Assembly (NCBI GenBank): GCA_003024785.1
Contig: PUQB01000368.1
Location: 62,001-126,000 of the forward strand
Origin: Selaginella tamariscina
Taxonomy: Eukaryota > Streptophyta > Lycopodiopsida > Selaginellales > Selaginellaceae
Direction of reading: 5' to 3'
Length of the DNA stretch: 64,000 nt
The notes under the pieces were generated by a model. The model had not been told where the DNA came from and ran no database searches. It saw nothing but the letters and a program-made list of their open reading frames with translations. The position numbers were made by a program, and so were the translations under genes. Of the stretch, positions 35,883-47,437 are shown piece by piece; position 1 is the stretch's first letter; each line of letters begins with the position of its first letter.

Positions 35883-37398
35883 CGAATTTATTATAATCAT
35901 AATTTTCTAAATAGCTATACATTTACTTTTGCAGAGTCGTTTGTTTATGTGTGAATCCTAAAAATCAGACTCTCATGTCAGGTTCACTTGACAATACTGT
36001 AAGAACATGGGATCTCCGATCAAACGTCTGCCATGTAAGTATAATATTTGAACTTGTAAATACTATATGACTTACATGTACACCCATATTGTGTGTGTAT
36101 ACATGTACGCTCATGATTAATCTATACAGGGCCTTCTTCGAGTTCGTGGAAGACCATCAGTAGCGTATGATCACCACGGTCTAGTTTTTGGAGTAAGCAT
36201 GGACGGTGGTACAATCAAACTCTTTGATTCACGTAGTTTTGAAAAGGTTTGACTTTACATAACAATACTAGTTCATATTATATATATACGCACTTTGTAA
36301 TATTAATAAAGATGAGTAAGTAATAATATATTATGTAAACAGGGGCCATTTGATACTTTTTACACAAACTCCACAGCTGAAGTCTCAGGGATGAAGTTTA
36401 GCGGTGATGGCAAACTTATGCTGGCTTCTACTACTGATGGCAGTGTATATATACTGGACGCATACAGTGGGAAGCAGGTACGTGTATATTCTTGTATATT
36501 GTAGTATAGTCGTCTATTTATTAACTTAACATTAAAAAGCAGTTGCACGTTTTTAAGCTGGAGCCTCCTCTGGATGGAGGGACTTTAGAAGCTTCGTTTA
36601 GTCCCGATGGTCAGATTGTTATCTCAGGTGATAATTATGCACATTAAGTGATACTTAGTTTCAGTTCATTTTGATTTTATATGTTATAATGTTTCTTTTT
36701 ATGTGCGTCAGGCTCTGGAGATGGAAGCCTTCGTGCATGGAATGCTATTACTGGTGCTGAGGTACTTATGTAGTATAACTTTAATATATGCTCTCTTTCT
36801 CCATACATCGTTTCTTCGTAGATATGTACATAATATGCAAAGTCCTGTTTAGATTAGTATTACACTAATACCTTTTTTTTCTATATAGTTGATAGGATCA
36901 TAACCTATGTTAGTTTTAACTAGCATGTGCTTTATCTATTTTTGTGGAAGGAGTTGCTTTATGAACTATATAGCAACATACAATACATAACACACGCACG
37001 CACACACACACGCGGAAGATGCAATATAGTGTAATGTTTTATATTGCTGATATATGTTGTGTAATCTGTGTGTGTTGTGTGGTGTGTGGTGTGTGTGCAT
37101 TGGTGTGCGTTTAGTAGATATCGCTTGCTTGCTTGTGCGCGCGCGCGCGCGCGTGTGTGTGTGAGAGAGAGAGAGAGAGGGAGGGAGGGGGCAGTTTGTT
37201 CTTCCGTTTTAGACTACTCCAGAGTGTGTATTATTAATTTGAAGCTGATGAAGATTACCATATCAGGTTGTTTGTTGGAGCAATGGGGAGGGTGTGCCAT
37301 CCGTTGTGAAATGGGATCCACGGCATATGATGTTTGCAAGTGCTGCTAGCGTTCTTACATTGTGGGTACCAGACATGTCAAAGCTTAGTAAATATTAA
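35234..37398 (+). CDS. WDR82: WD40 protein WDR82/Swd2 homologue
   Basis: Subunit of the COMPASS H3K4 methyltransferase and of PNUTS/CPF-type 3'-end complexes. Ten exons: 35234-35293, 35352-35452, 35563-35662, about 35769-35833, 35935-36034, 36130-36246, 36343-36477, 36543-36627, 36712-36761 and 37267-37398. About 315 residues form seven WD repeats: INSLDFNPSEDLLVTACDDESIRLYD, VVCLCVNPKNQTLMSGSLDNTVRTWDLR, GLVFGVSMDGGTIKLFDSRSF, GPFDTFYTN, LEASFSPDGQIVISGSGDGSLRAWN, and a terminal FASAASVLTLWVPDM. The phrases DSRSFEKGPFDTF and FASA...LW.P match WDR82 closely. Phases are consistent if exon 4 begins at TCGCTTAGA. The last intron (about 505 bp) is much longer than the others and full of microsatellites. 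Confidence 0.92.
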
Positions 37399-38362
37399 TC
37401 TCTATTTATTGTGGAACAATGCTATAGCACTTAAATATGCATTAAAATAATAATTTATGTTATAATATTTTGTTATTTGGAAACAAGTACACACGCACGC
37501 ACGCACCTATGTGTTGTGATATCTGAAACCGACTGCTAACAGATAGGAGACGTAAGTACTATGCTATGTATATACATGGGCATTTTGTGTTAAAGGTTCA
37601 CTGTATGTATCGTTTTCGTATGCACATATCACGGAGAGTACCAGAATATAAAATGTATTTATAATATATCCGTATATGGTTATATTTATTTGTAGATATA
37701 TATCATATATTTATATTGTGATAAACCCATAATTGGACTTAAATCTTAAAGAACCCTAAGGGCACGGAAAAGGTACGGAGAGGATATTTGTGGCCACAAT
37801 TTGGGCCAATGAGGTGAAGCAAACAAGGGAGCCGCCGCCGCTCATTTGCAACATACCTAGAGTGTAATCCTTGTTCGGTTCTATCTTCTGCACGGCGGTT
37901 TAAAGGGTCGTCTTGCGCAAGTGCGTCATCTGTCGATTCTTCACTCTTTTCTGCCGATTTCCGGAGTTGCTGTTCATAGGCGCTTACAGGTATTCGCATG
38001 GTTCTTGACTGGATTTCTGCTTTTCTGTATGAATGTCACCATGTTTTTCATGAACATCCGCTCATTTCGGCCGATTTTTGCAGGTGCTCTTCATCGTCTT
38101 CGAGGCGCTAGTGTTCTTACAGGTACCTCGCATTGTTCTTTCCTTGAAAAGTCCTAAAATTCATGTTCTTGTCTGCGCATTAGGTGAAAATCTCTTGATT
38201 TTGTGTTTCTCTCTCCGTTAGGGCTTTTAGGGTTCTAGCGAGTCTAATGGCAGCCGTCGCGTCGGATTTGAGAAGTGAGAGCAGCCGCCGCTCTGAGATG
38301 CGGAGCTAGAACAGGTCGCGGATTCTATTGGAGGAACCTTCGGTTCTTTGCAAGCGGAAGCC
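37399..38362. other. Spacer and 5' leader of the RGG gene
   Basis: Intergenic to about 37740; a telo-box-like AGAACCCTAAGG at 37750 marks the likely promoter of the RGG gene. The downstream 600 bp is GC-richer and probably a spliced 5' UTR (AG/GT pairs near 37989 and 38124). Confidence 0.5.
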
Positions 38363-41033
38363 ATGGCGAATCAAAACTTCTTTGCCCTGCTTGGGGATAA
38401 CGAGAGCGACGTTCCTACTCTTATTGCTACTAACGTGGCGCCCAATGCACCTGCTCCTGTTTCCGATGCCAAAAAGCAACCTTCTGGTCAGCAGCAGTCC
38501 GCTAAGCTTCCCACCAAGCCTCTTCCACCGGCGGAAGCAGGTGCGTATTTGTGTTTGATGTTATCTTTGTGAGTCATGGGTTGTCGTTATTGTTTTTTTC
38601 TTTGTTTTGTCAACGGAAGATATGATATCAAATTTTGACTGCATGGTTATTTATGTTGTGTAATGCAGTGAGAGCTGAGAGGGGAAGGGGCCGTGGACGT
38701 GGACGTACTTCGACTGGACGTGGTCGTGGTGGTTCCGACGGAAACGATGAGAATGGCAACACGCGTCCTTATCATCCCCGTGGTGAGCTTGTTGTAAAGT
38801 GTGTGTTGTCCCTTTCAGGTTAATACGTCTTCAATGCCTCGATTATTTATTAAGTAGAAAATAGACATTACTATATTATACATATGTTCAGTCTGTATCT
38901 ATATTTGGGTTTGTTAAATTGTTAATTATACAGACTATATTATGTAAATCACAACTAATACAGCTAATCCAACTACATATGATACGAGTACAGTGTATTT
39001 AATTAATCTTCGTTTGCAGCTGAAGAAACGGAAAACGGAGGAGAACGTGGTGGCTACCGTGGCGGGCGAGGACGTGGACGTGGGGGCCCGCGTGGAGGAC
39101 GTGGCCGAGGACGTGGCACTGAAGCTGACGGTAACGGCGAACCTTTTGAGGATGAGCCCGTGGATGCTCCTCCACGTGGCGAACGCCCCCAACGTGAGCG
39201 TGGTGGACGTGGCGAGCGTGACGGTGATGGCAATCGCCGGTTGTATGACCGTCGGAACTACACTGGTCGCACGTATGTGTAAATACATGTCATATACTAG
39301 CCTATATAATATAATGGTAAAACTAGTAATGCAATTCTTTGTGTGTAACCCATTTGTGCATCTGTTATTATATAGCATCGGCGTTAAACGTGATGGTGCT
39401 GGCCGTGCTAACTGGGGTACTCCAATGGATCCGGTTTCCGTTGAGTAAGTATATTGAATTTAAAGTAAAACTTATTAGTAAGTATATTGAACTTAAAGTA
39501 AAACTTATCAAACTAAAAGAACTTGAGCTTTATTTATTTCGTGTTTTCTCTTTCAGTGAATCAACTGAGCCTGTAAAGGAAGAACCTAAGACTGAGGGAG
39601 AATCCGAGGTGCCTAAAGTACATGAGGACGCACAGGAGTCGCCGAAAAGTCCTAAAGAGGAGAAAGAGGAAGACAAGGAACGTGCTTATATGGTGTATGG
39701 TCTTACATTTAAAATGTTAGTGTCATAAATGTATATTTCTAGAGAAGGGATTGTCGAATATAAGCAACGGAACGTAGTTACAGATTAGTCCAATACTACA
39801 CTGTTATACATATGGTGTATTATGTCGATGCCACAGTATGCATATGGTAGTGTATTATCCTATGCCACAGAGTGTGTGGATGCTTATGCGTCGTACATAT
39901 TCGATATGAACGTATATATGGAGCATATGCATGGTACGTATTAACAAATCATGTATATTAGCACAGGAAATGACACTTGACGAATATGAGAAAATGATGG
40001 AGGAGAAACGCAAGAGTTTAACAGCGATAATGAAAGGCGAGGAAAGGAAAGGCAGGCCGACGAGGCATTTGCCAGCATGCAACTTCATGACAAGAAGAAG
40101 AAGGCCGCTGAGGAGGACTTTGTCAAACTGGTGTGTGGGACGCATTAAATATACATGTTTGTCTATACGCAATGTAGATTTACATCTACTATACATGCTT
40201 ATATACATATACCTAAGCAGTAAGAACTGTTGCAGGAGCCGACAAAGGTAAGAAGAAGGATGCTGAAAGGAGGACAATCCAAGAAGGTAACGTTATTATA
40301 TTTACTATTGATTAATATGTTTTTGTAATATATAAAATTTGTGCAGCATATGCTTAATGCGTCAGAAATTATGTTTATGTATGGATGCCTTTCGTTATAC
40401 CTCACACTACATCCTAATATATATATTACGCTTTTGCAGTCACTGAACATCAACGAGTTTCTAAAGCCAGCTGAGAACGAGAGTCCGCAGTACCGTGAGG
40501 ACGAGGAGGACGTCGCATAACCAGAGGTATAGGCACCACACACACACACACATACACACATATAGAATGTGCACAGTTCTATGAGGAAACGACACCAAAT
40601 AATATGTCGGTTTGACATCCAACATAGAACTGTCGATTGTATATGACGAGTCTGTTCATATGTATGTAATAGACATGTATATACGTTCATGTGCACATTC
40701 TGTTTGTCTCTCTCTAATAAATGATCTCTACATATCATGTAGAGCTAAATATATATATAAAAGCATTCTTACATATGACCTCTCTCTGTATATGCGATGC
40801 ATATAATATACGTAGATATTTTGTAAAGATTATGTTATTGATGTATTGCATCGATGTGTATATTGTAGGTGGCAGAACAACTACTCACGAGGAGCACGTG
40901 ACGCTGCAGCACCGGAGATCGCGGACTTCCAGCAGTTCCCCAGCCTTGGTGAAAGTGAGAAAAGGGTAAAAAGAAAAAACCTTTTACAACTATTTTTGCA
41001 CATTTTCTTTCGCTTCTTAATTTTTGTGTTTTA
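38363..41033 (+). CDS. RGG-repeat RNA-binding protein, HABP4/SERBP1/Stm1 family
   Basis: Ribosome- and mRNA-associated protein like Arabidopsis RGGA. Exons: 38363-38540, 38669-38782, 39020-39272, 39376-39444, 39555-39692, 39967-40130, 40236-40286, 40440-40526 and 40869 to about 41033. It starts MANQNFFALLGDNESD (the Stm1 N-terminal motif), continues with GRGRGRGRTSTGRGRGG and a second RGG block, then GVKRDGAGRANWGTPMDP. The HABP4 core reads EMTLDEYEKMMEEKRKSL, ASMQLHDKKKKAAEEDF and SLNINEFLKPAE, all diagnostic. The C-terminus has SRGARDAA and IADFQQFPSLGE, as in plant RGGA. One-base gaps are likely near 40050, 40250 and 40490; without the last, an early stop (TAA at about 40518) occurs. The terminal codon is uncertain. 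Confidence 0.9.
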
Positions 41034-41830
41034 AATTCTTTTCTTTTCTTATTTTGAACTTTTAATCCTTCTCTCCACTTTTTTGTTAACGGCCCCGTTT
41101 GCTTTCCTTTTTTATCTGTTTTCATTAGCATTTATTTAGATGAGTTTTTATTACCCAAATAATTATTATTTTATGAATTCACAGTGCGTGTGTGAGAATG
41201 TTCACGCACGTAGTTAATGTGTCTTTAAATCTTTATAGCTGTGTTTCTAAAAATAATCGTGTTATCAGTTCTAAACTGATAACATGTAATATATGTAAGA
41301 CCCGTCTTCGTTCAATGTTTTAAGTGTGAGTATACACGATATTGGTGTATAATATGCATATATATATATATATATATATATTATGTTATAGTTAAGAAAT
41401 TGTGATCACATGTACAGTAGAACCTGCATAAATTAATATCCTCTCTAATCTAGCCCCAAACAAACCTCTGTAAATGAATATTCAATATATTTTCAGTCCC
41501 AATAAAACGATAGGAACATAATGGAAAACCACAAAAATCTTAAAATTGTCAATGTTCTTCTGTTTTGTACTCATCGTTCATATCACATTCTCCTGGTCCG
41601 CTGGCGCTTGATGTTGATTTGTCATCAGCAGATTTGGTGAGAAGCTCTACCGATGTTCAAGCATTGTTGAGATGGTAGTCTAGCTCACCGTGATGTATAA
41701 TTGTCTTTGAGTCATTTGAATAAGTTTCTGTGTATATTGAACAGAGTTATGTGAACCTTCTTGCACCTTTTGCAAGGTTTTCTGTGGTGCAAAAAGCTGC
41801 ACAAAATTTAAATTAATTTAATAATTAATT
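41034..41830. other. Intergenic, no gene seen
   Basis: AT-rich spacer with an (AT)n tract at about 41360-41382. No supported gene. Confidence 0.6.
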
Positions 41831-41831
41831 A

Positions 41832-42581
41832 TTGCTGATCTTTAAAACTAATATTAGCAGTGACCCTTGTAAGAGAGTACTGATTTCTATTATATTTAGA
41901 TACAACAAGGATAATGCAGCAATCTATATTAGTTGTTGCCTAGTGAATCAACACAAGGTCGTTTTATCCACAAGGTTGTACTGCGCACATGGACATGAAT
42001 GCGTGGTGAAAAATTATTTTATAGAGAACTATAAAACCCAATGTATGAAGCTATTGATTTTGACCACTCATTGGTACGTCTTGTTTATTATTTATTAGCG
42101 TTATGGATATTCTATAACATATGTAGTGCAAAAGCCAGATGCAACATGTCAAATGGACTTTTCAACATTAAAGAAGTGTACCTTGGCAATGTGTCAGTTG
42201 GCCTATGGCATCTCGCTAGATTTATTGGATGAGTCCTTATGCATCGTGAATAAATGCTTGCATGAATGTTTGTGTCACTTTGTTATAGCAATCATGCAAG
42301 CATTTGATAAGCATTATTTGTGTTAAGATGTGCAATGTTTATTGATGGAGAATGTAGCTTTTGAGTTCCAAAGAATGTTTGGTTCACTCGATTGTATGCA
42401 TGGTTTTAAAAAAACTGTCCCATTGTGTGGACTAACTAATACATTAGCAAGACCTTCACATTTAACATGTCTATTTCGCACATTGAGAGCACACAATTAC
42501 ATCAATGTGCTAGATTGTTCAAAATTGTTCTATGAGTTTTATAATGGATTAACAACGCTCATCAACTTTTGCCATTACTAA
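41832..42581 (+). mobile_element. Degenerate PIF/Harbinger transposase remnant (HARBI1/ALP1-like)
   Basis: Broken plus-strand frames align in order to Harbinger nucleases: KNYFIENYKTQ (about 42008), then LAMCQLAYGISLDLLDESLCI...LCHFVIAIMQAFDKHYL (about 42180-42326), then FGSLDCMHGFKK (about 42375-42412) and YINVLDCSKLFYEFYNG (about 42500-42551). The conserved LGSLDCMHW is present as FGSLDCMHG, and NDINVL as NYINVL. Several frameshifts and stops make it dead. I found no terminal repeats around it. It is a different subfamily from the intact element at 50881-53797. Confidence 0.75.
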
Positions 42582-44666
42582 GCACAACTATGAAATGGGT
42601 TATTATTTAATTAACGACATATATCCCAGCTATAACACCTTGTCAAGACCATTTCATTTTCACAAAGTGCTAAGAAAAAATAAATATTGTACTATACATA
42701 TGTACATGCTAAATAGTACTAATATATTATATAACATTTTACATCAAAGTAAAAGGCAATGCTTAAAAGTGTGAAGTAATGCATTTGGTGTACTACAATT
42801 TTAATTTGCCATCATTTGTGACCTTGCATTTATGTGGCATTTAAAAAACTTAAAAGACAATAATGATAACATACATAGTTTTACACAATATAATTGTCTG
42901 AGAATGAATATAAAGAGGAGGGAGAAGTGTGGGCAAGATTAAAGGGATAATTGAATGTAGAAAGTTTGCTAATCACTTTAATGAGTTTGTAAATTGTTTT
43001 TATATAGTGTGCAATGATTCTACACACTTCCAGTTATGCAATCATTTCATAAAAGCATATTTGACAACGTGGAGAGATGTAAACTTGTTTATTCACTACC
43101 AAAACATCATTTTTTTGGTCTAAACTTTTAAAAGATAACCACCCTTTACTTTTTTATATATTTCCATGTGTTGGGCCTTTATTACTTATAAAATGCAATG
43201 TTGTTTTAATGTGTGAAACTTACTCATGTCAACACACATTATCTTCTCCTTCGAGAGTTAAATATCAACACACATTATTCTTTACTACCAACATAACGTT
43301 CAAGGTAGCACGTCTGTATTACACTTGGTTTGAAGCATTACATTAAATATTGTATTGCCCATGATGGCTGAGCTACTTACCAAGGCAGCCATGTCCATTG
43401 TTCTTATCCACCATTTTAGCTGTCTTTGGCCGAATCAACTCTAAGTGGCTTCTACATTAGTAAGGACAACATCCTCCTATTGGCCTTGCACTTGGCCTTG
43501 CACTTCTTTGTGATGGGCTTTATAACAATAATAACATCAAACTATTTTATCATTTCAGTGGCCTTGCACTTCTTTGTGATGGGCTTTATAACAATAATAA
43601 CATCAAACTATTCTGTCATTTCAGTGTCCCACGCGATAAAAACCAGAATGCCACCGTGGTGAAGAGAGACTTCACTAGCAACTCTACAAGACGAGTGCAT
43701 CATTTAACTTGTCATCAACTGTACGTCCACATAACATACCCCTCCGTGGTTTTGAAAGATTTATTAGCAAATATTAATAACTGTAATTAATCATAATCAT
43801 ATGTGTATGATTAAAAAAAATAAAGTAATAAGTTCACTGTAAATTAATTTAATCACACTTGTAAGACCGTTACACGACAAAACGGATTCGACAGTCACGG
43901 ATTGTGAAAGAATAACTCAAACAAAGAATTCAAAATGGAAAAGTGATTAATAAAAAATTCATAAACTCCTAGCATATCTAAGATCATATACTTAAGAAAC
44001 AGCTAAAACTATATGCTAGGTATATTTAAATAAAACGGATTAAAGATTATTTAACCACATTTAGTAAAAGATTAAGATTGGTATAAGTATGATTGTCGCT
44101 GCATATTATGTAACATGTACTTATTTCATATAAGTAGCAGAGATACCAAAGCCAACTTCTACACCTGGTTTAAAGACTTGGTGACCTCATAATATTATAC
44201 TAATATATATTGCGTCGATATTTATATTTATAAGAGCAAGTAGCAAAAATAACAATTTTTATATTCATATGTTGCAGAAACAAGTGTATACCATATCATA
44301 CACATACATGCGCAAGCGTGTATGCTCATTATACCAAAGCGAATCGTAAGTTGCTATTGAATGTCTTAGAGTTACACAGTTAATAGTCAATACTTTTAGC
44401 TCAATCTTACCAAATACAAGAAATCACGCGTAAGGATGATGTCTGTGACGATCCCGTGACGAGTAATGCCTCGACTTCTCGCTCGAATAACCTACTAAAC
44501 ACACAAACCGTTGATCAATATACACACATGTGTACATCCGAGCGACAGAATGAATTATATAATTTCGACAACACGTAGTGAATTACCTATAACACACACA
44601 CATTTATATACATACACCCATGCAAACCAGAATCATTGAAATGTAAGTCACTTCACGTAAAGATAC
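42582..44666. other. Intergenic AT-rich region with a tandem duplication
   Basis: No gene is supported. The 66-bp duplication at 43493-43624 is the only clear structure. Confidence 0.6.
43493..43624. repeat. 66-bp tandem duplication
   Basis: Two adjacent copies (43493-43558, 43559-43624) beginning TGGCCTTGCACTTCTTTGTG differ at only one or two positions. A 12-bp partial copy precedes them at 43481. Confidence 0.95.
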
Positions 44667-46105
44667 TTAACTGGAATCCCGTCTGCTATCCTTTCGATAG
44701 CCTTTATCCCGATCTCTATCTTTTTGTCTGTCACGTTCTTTCTCTCGTTGTCTCTCTTTCTCCCTGCTCCGTTCGTAATCTCGTCGTTTGTCTCTCTCTT
44801 TTGAATGGTCTCTCTCCTTTTCTCTCGTCTTCTCCTCGTTTGCAGTCTTCTCCACTGCCATTGGATCTTCATTACGCAAAGAAAAAATTAGTTGATTGTG
44901 CATATTATACAATAACACAATGTGAACATACGTACATACGCACATACTAGGGAACATAACACTAAGACATATATATCAACAGACACACACACGCATTCGA
45001 TATGTGTGTGTGTGCGTGTGTGTGTGTGTGTAGCTTATTACCTCCATTTGTGCTTGCAGGAGGTTCTTCACCTTTCAGGGACGCTGGAGGCTCATTAACA
45101 GGGACGACTACGTCTGCAGCCGCTCCATTAGGCCTATCCATGCTCTGTTAGAAAACACTCTCACGTAAATACATAAATAACATAAATATATATGTGAGTG
45201 TACAGAAATATCTACATATATGCGTATTGTAGAGCATTACGGTATTTAAAAATGTGTGCATATATACACAAACATATGTACACACAGACACACACAATAC
45301 ACTTACTTGAGATGCATCCCACGCACTACTTGACAAGACGAATGAGTTAGAACCCTTGCTAACGTCCACGTAGTGTGCTTTTGGTTGTTTATAAAGTGAA
45401 GCAAGCACTTTACAAACAACGTCGATGTCACTCTTCTCCGCTTGAAACACCAACCACCACGGTGGGTTCTGGTAATGGGAACTGAAACCTCCTCGCTGCA
45501 GCATAAACCACCCCACACGCTACCACTTCACTCTTAAATCTTACACACAGCGTTGTTCGTAAACTGTAAAACATTTACGTAATTGATATAATCAATGATA
45601 TATGCACAATGCATACATATACATAAATGTACATATATAGCATGTAGTACGTTACACGCATATACACATGTATATATGAGTGTGCCTGCAGGTGTAAACC
45701 ACTCCACAGAGTACTACTTCGCTCTTGAACGTGTTGTCCGTAAGCTGAATATAGATCATCAGATTAACTATACTACAATAGAGGATAATTCTCAAATATA
45801 CGTTCATTTTATTATTATCTTTCAGTCGTAGCAATATATAAATAGAGTTTTACATTTATCCATGAATGTATATGTTATATGTATTTAGACATCTATACAA
45901 AGATGTTAAGTTACCTGTCATTAGCTAGATTCCATGCTTCCTGAATGAGTTCAAGAGATGCCGTTAGCTGGAGAAGATAATTGAGAACAAACTTGTGAGG
46001 GTGTTCGACATGGCAAATGAATCCCATCTCCTTTAACAAATGCCTCTCAGTTCTGATCAAATCCACCTTCATTTCTTCATATGCCTGCAGTATCAAACAA
46101 ACATA

Positions 46106-46181
<76 letters not shown>

Positions 46182-47065
46182 ACCTTAGAAGTAGTATCTA
46201 GCAGCACCAAAGGAATGTTCCCACGTCTGCACTCCATTCTCTGAAAGACGCTCAACACCTCTCTGGTCTTTCGAGGGCTTTCCTCAAGCTTTGCAGCTAA
46301 CCAAATACAGCTTGCAGCAACTCTCTGTCACATAAAACACCCATATTCAAAACCCAGGAAAGGAAAGCAACGTATTTCATTTTCTTTCCCCCGAAAAATG
46401 AATTTGATAAAATAGTTGATGTGGGCTGCTATACAATGCAGAATGATTTAATAGTCTATATGAGTTTACTGTCCATATAATGGTTTATTGTGCTAATACA
46501 GTATGGTGATGTAAATGATATAGAACCCAACTTCGATTGTCTATGCGTAGATTTACTCTTTATCTGTAACTGTAACGTGTACATGTACCCAACAGACATA
46601 TCATAAATATATCCCCATGATTCTCATTACATATATCATACACATACATGTATATAGATTCTCAGCGTATTCATATATATCATAAATCATGGTTATGAAT
46701 ATACAATCACACTACACTGATTCACATTCCGTATTCTATATTATCCTTAAAAATAAAATTTGATGAATCTATGCTAATGAGGGGGATTGCGATAGGACTC
46801 ACCTAGAATGGCGAGCAAAGAGGATACAAACCTTGACATTGAAGCGAGTGAAGGATTTTTTGCAGTAAAACCTGTGGAAGAAGACCTGGCCAGTCGCCAT
46901 AGCCGCCTGCGGCAATCTCAACAGGATGCCGCTCTCCTGGATCAATTCGCATCCATACAGCCGCAGCATTGTTTCCGTCTCCTCGCTTACCCCATCCTTC
47001 CTAGACGGCGACTCCCGCAGCTGCTCCTCACTCACGTAGAATGTGTCCAGCGCCGTGTAGATCAT
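44667..47065 (-). CDS. Cyclin L (RS-domain cyclin)
   Basis: CDK11-type cyclin in pre-mRNA splicing speckles. Six minus-strand exons: 46832-47065, 46184-46324, 45915-46084, 45307-45563, 45042-45144 and 44667-44866. The start MIYTALDTFYVSEEQLRESPSRKDGVSEETE and the box LQESGILLRLPQAAMATGQVFFHRFYCKKSF-type sequence are cyclin L. VAASCIWLAAKLEESPRKTREVL, YEEMKVDLIRTERHLLKEMGF and SEVVACGVVYAAARRF follow. The tail is a long alternating R/E/K/D region ending KDSRRDSS, replacing the usual RS repeats. A one-base gap in CCC near 45467 breaks the frame before PPWWLVF. Intron 3 carries a decayed copy of exon 4. The gene is head-to-head with FKBP62. Confidence 0.91.
45690..45752 (-). pseudogene. Decayed duplicate of a cyclin L exon
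   Basis: On the minus strand this piece encodes DNTFKSEVVLCGVVYTC, close to FKSEVVACGVVYAAA of the real exon at 45307-45563. It lies in the intron just upstream of that exon and is diverged, shortened and followed by no open extension. Confidence 0.75.
46110..46181. repeat. (GA)n microsatellite
   Basis: About 72 bp of GA repeats inside intron 2 of cyclin L. On the sense strand it reads (TC)n, directly after the donor. Confidence 0.95.
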
Positions 47066-47437
47066 CCCTTTCCCTAAGAACCCTAGACAATACCATTGGT
47101 ATATTCCAAGTATATGTTTGCTGTATCCAACGGTCATAATTAATGTTACATGGCGCAACTTGGACCGTCAGATTGCTAATCATTAATATACCTAATGTAT
47201 AGCCGTCAGATTCCAGCCGGACGATACAAATTCAATTGCTTCCGTTCTAGAAAGTGCGGGAGAAATTAGAATATACTACAGGAGAGCCCGGAAGCATCTA
47301 GAAGCACTTGATATGGACATCCTAAAGAGTCGAGCGCCGTTAGATCTACTATCAAACGGTCTAAGGCGGGCCACGTGGCAGAAGGTTCTTGGTTTATATA
47401 TTCAAGTTAAGCAAAGCTAGGGTTCGTCTAAGGAGCT
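47066..47437. promoter_or_regulatory. Bidirectional promoter cyclin L / FKBP62 with heat-shock elements and G-box
   Basis: Heat-shock-type palindromes TTCTAGAA (47245-47252) and GAAGGTTC (47381-47388), a perfect G-box core CACGTG (47372-47377) within GCCACGTGGC, and a TATATATT box (47395-47402) lie before the FKBP62 start. AACCCTAG sits near 47080 on the cyclin L side. Confidence 0.6.

Noticed and set aside
37921-38157. 78-codon frame starting MRHLSILHS before the RGG gene
   Set aside because: Lies in the probable spliced 5' UTR and shows no conserved sequence.
42929-43123. Frames between 42.9 and 43.7 kb
   Set aside because: Short, AT-rich and without domains; the second one is created by the 66-bp tandem duplication.
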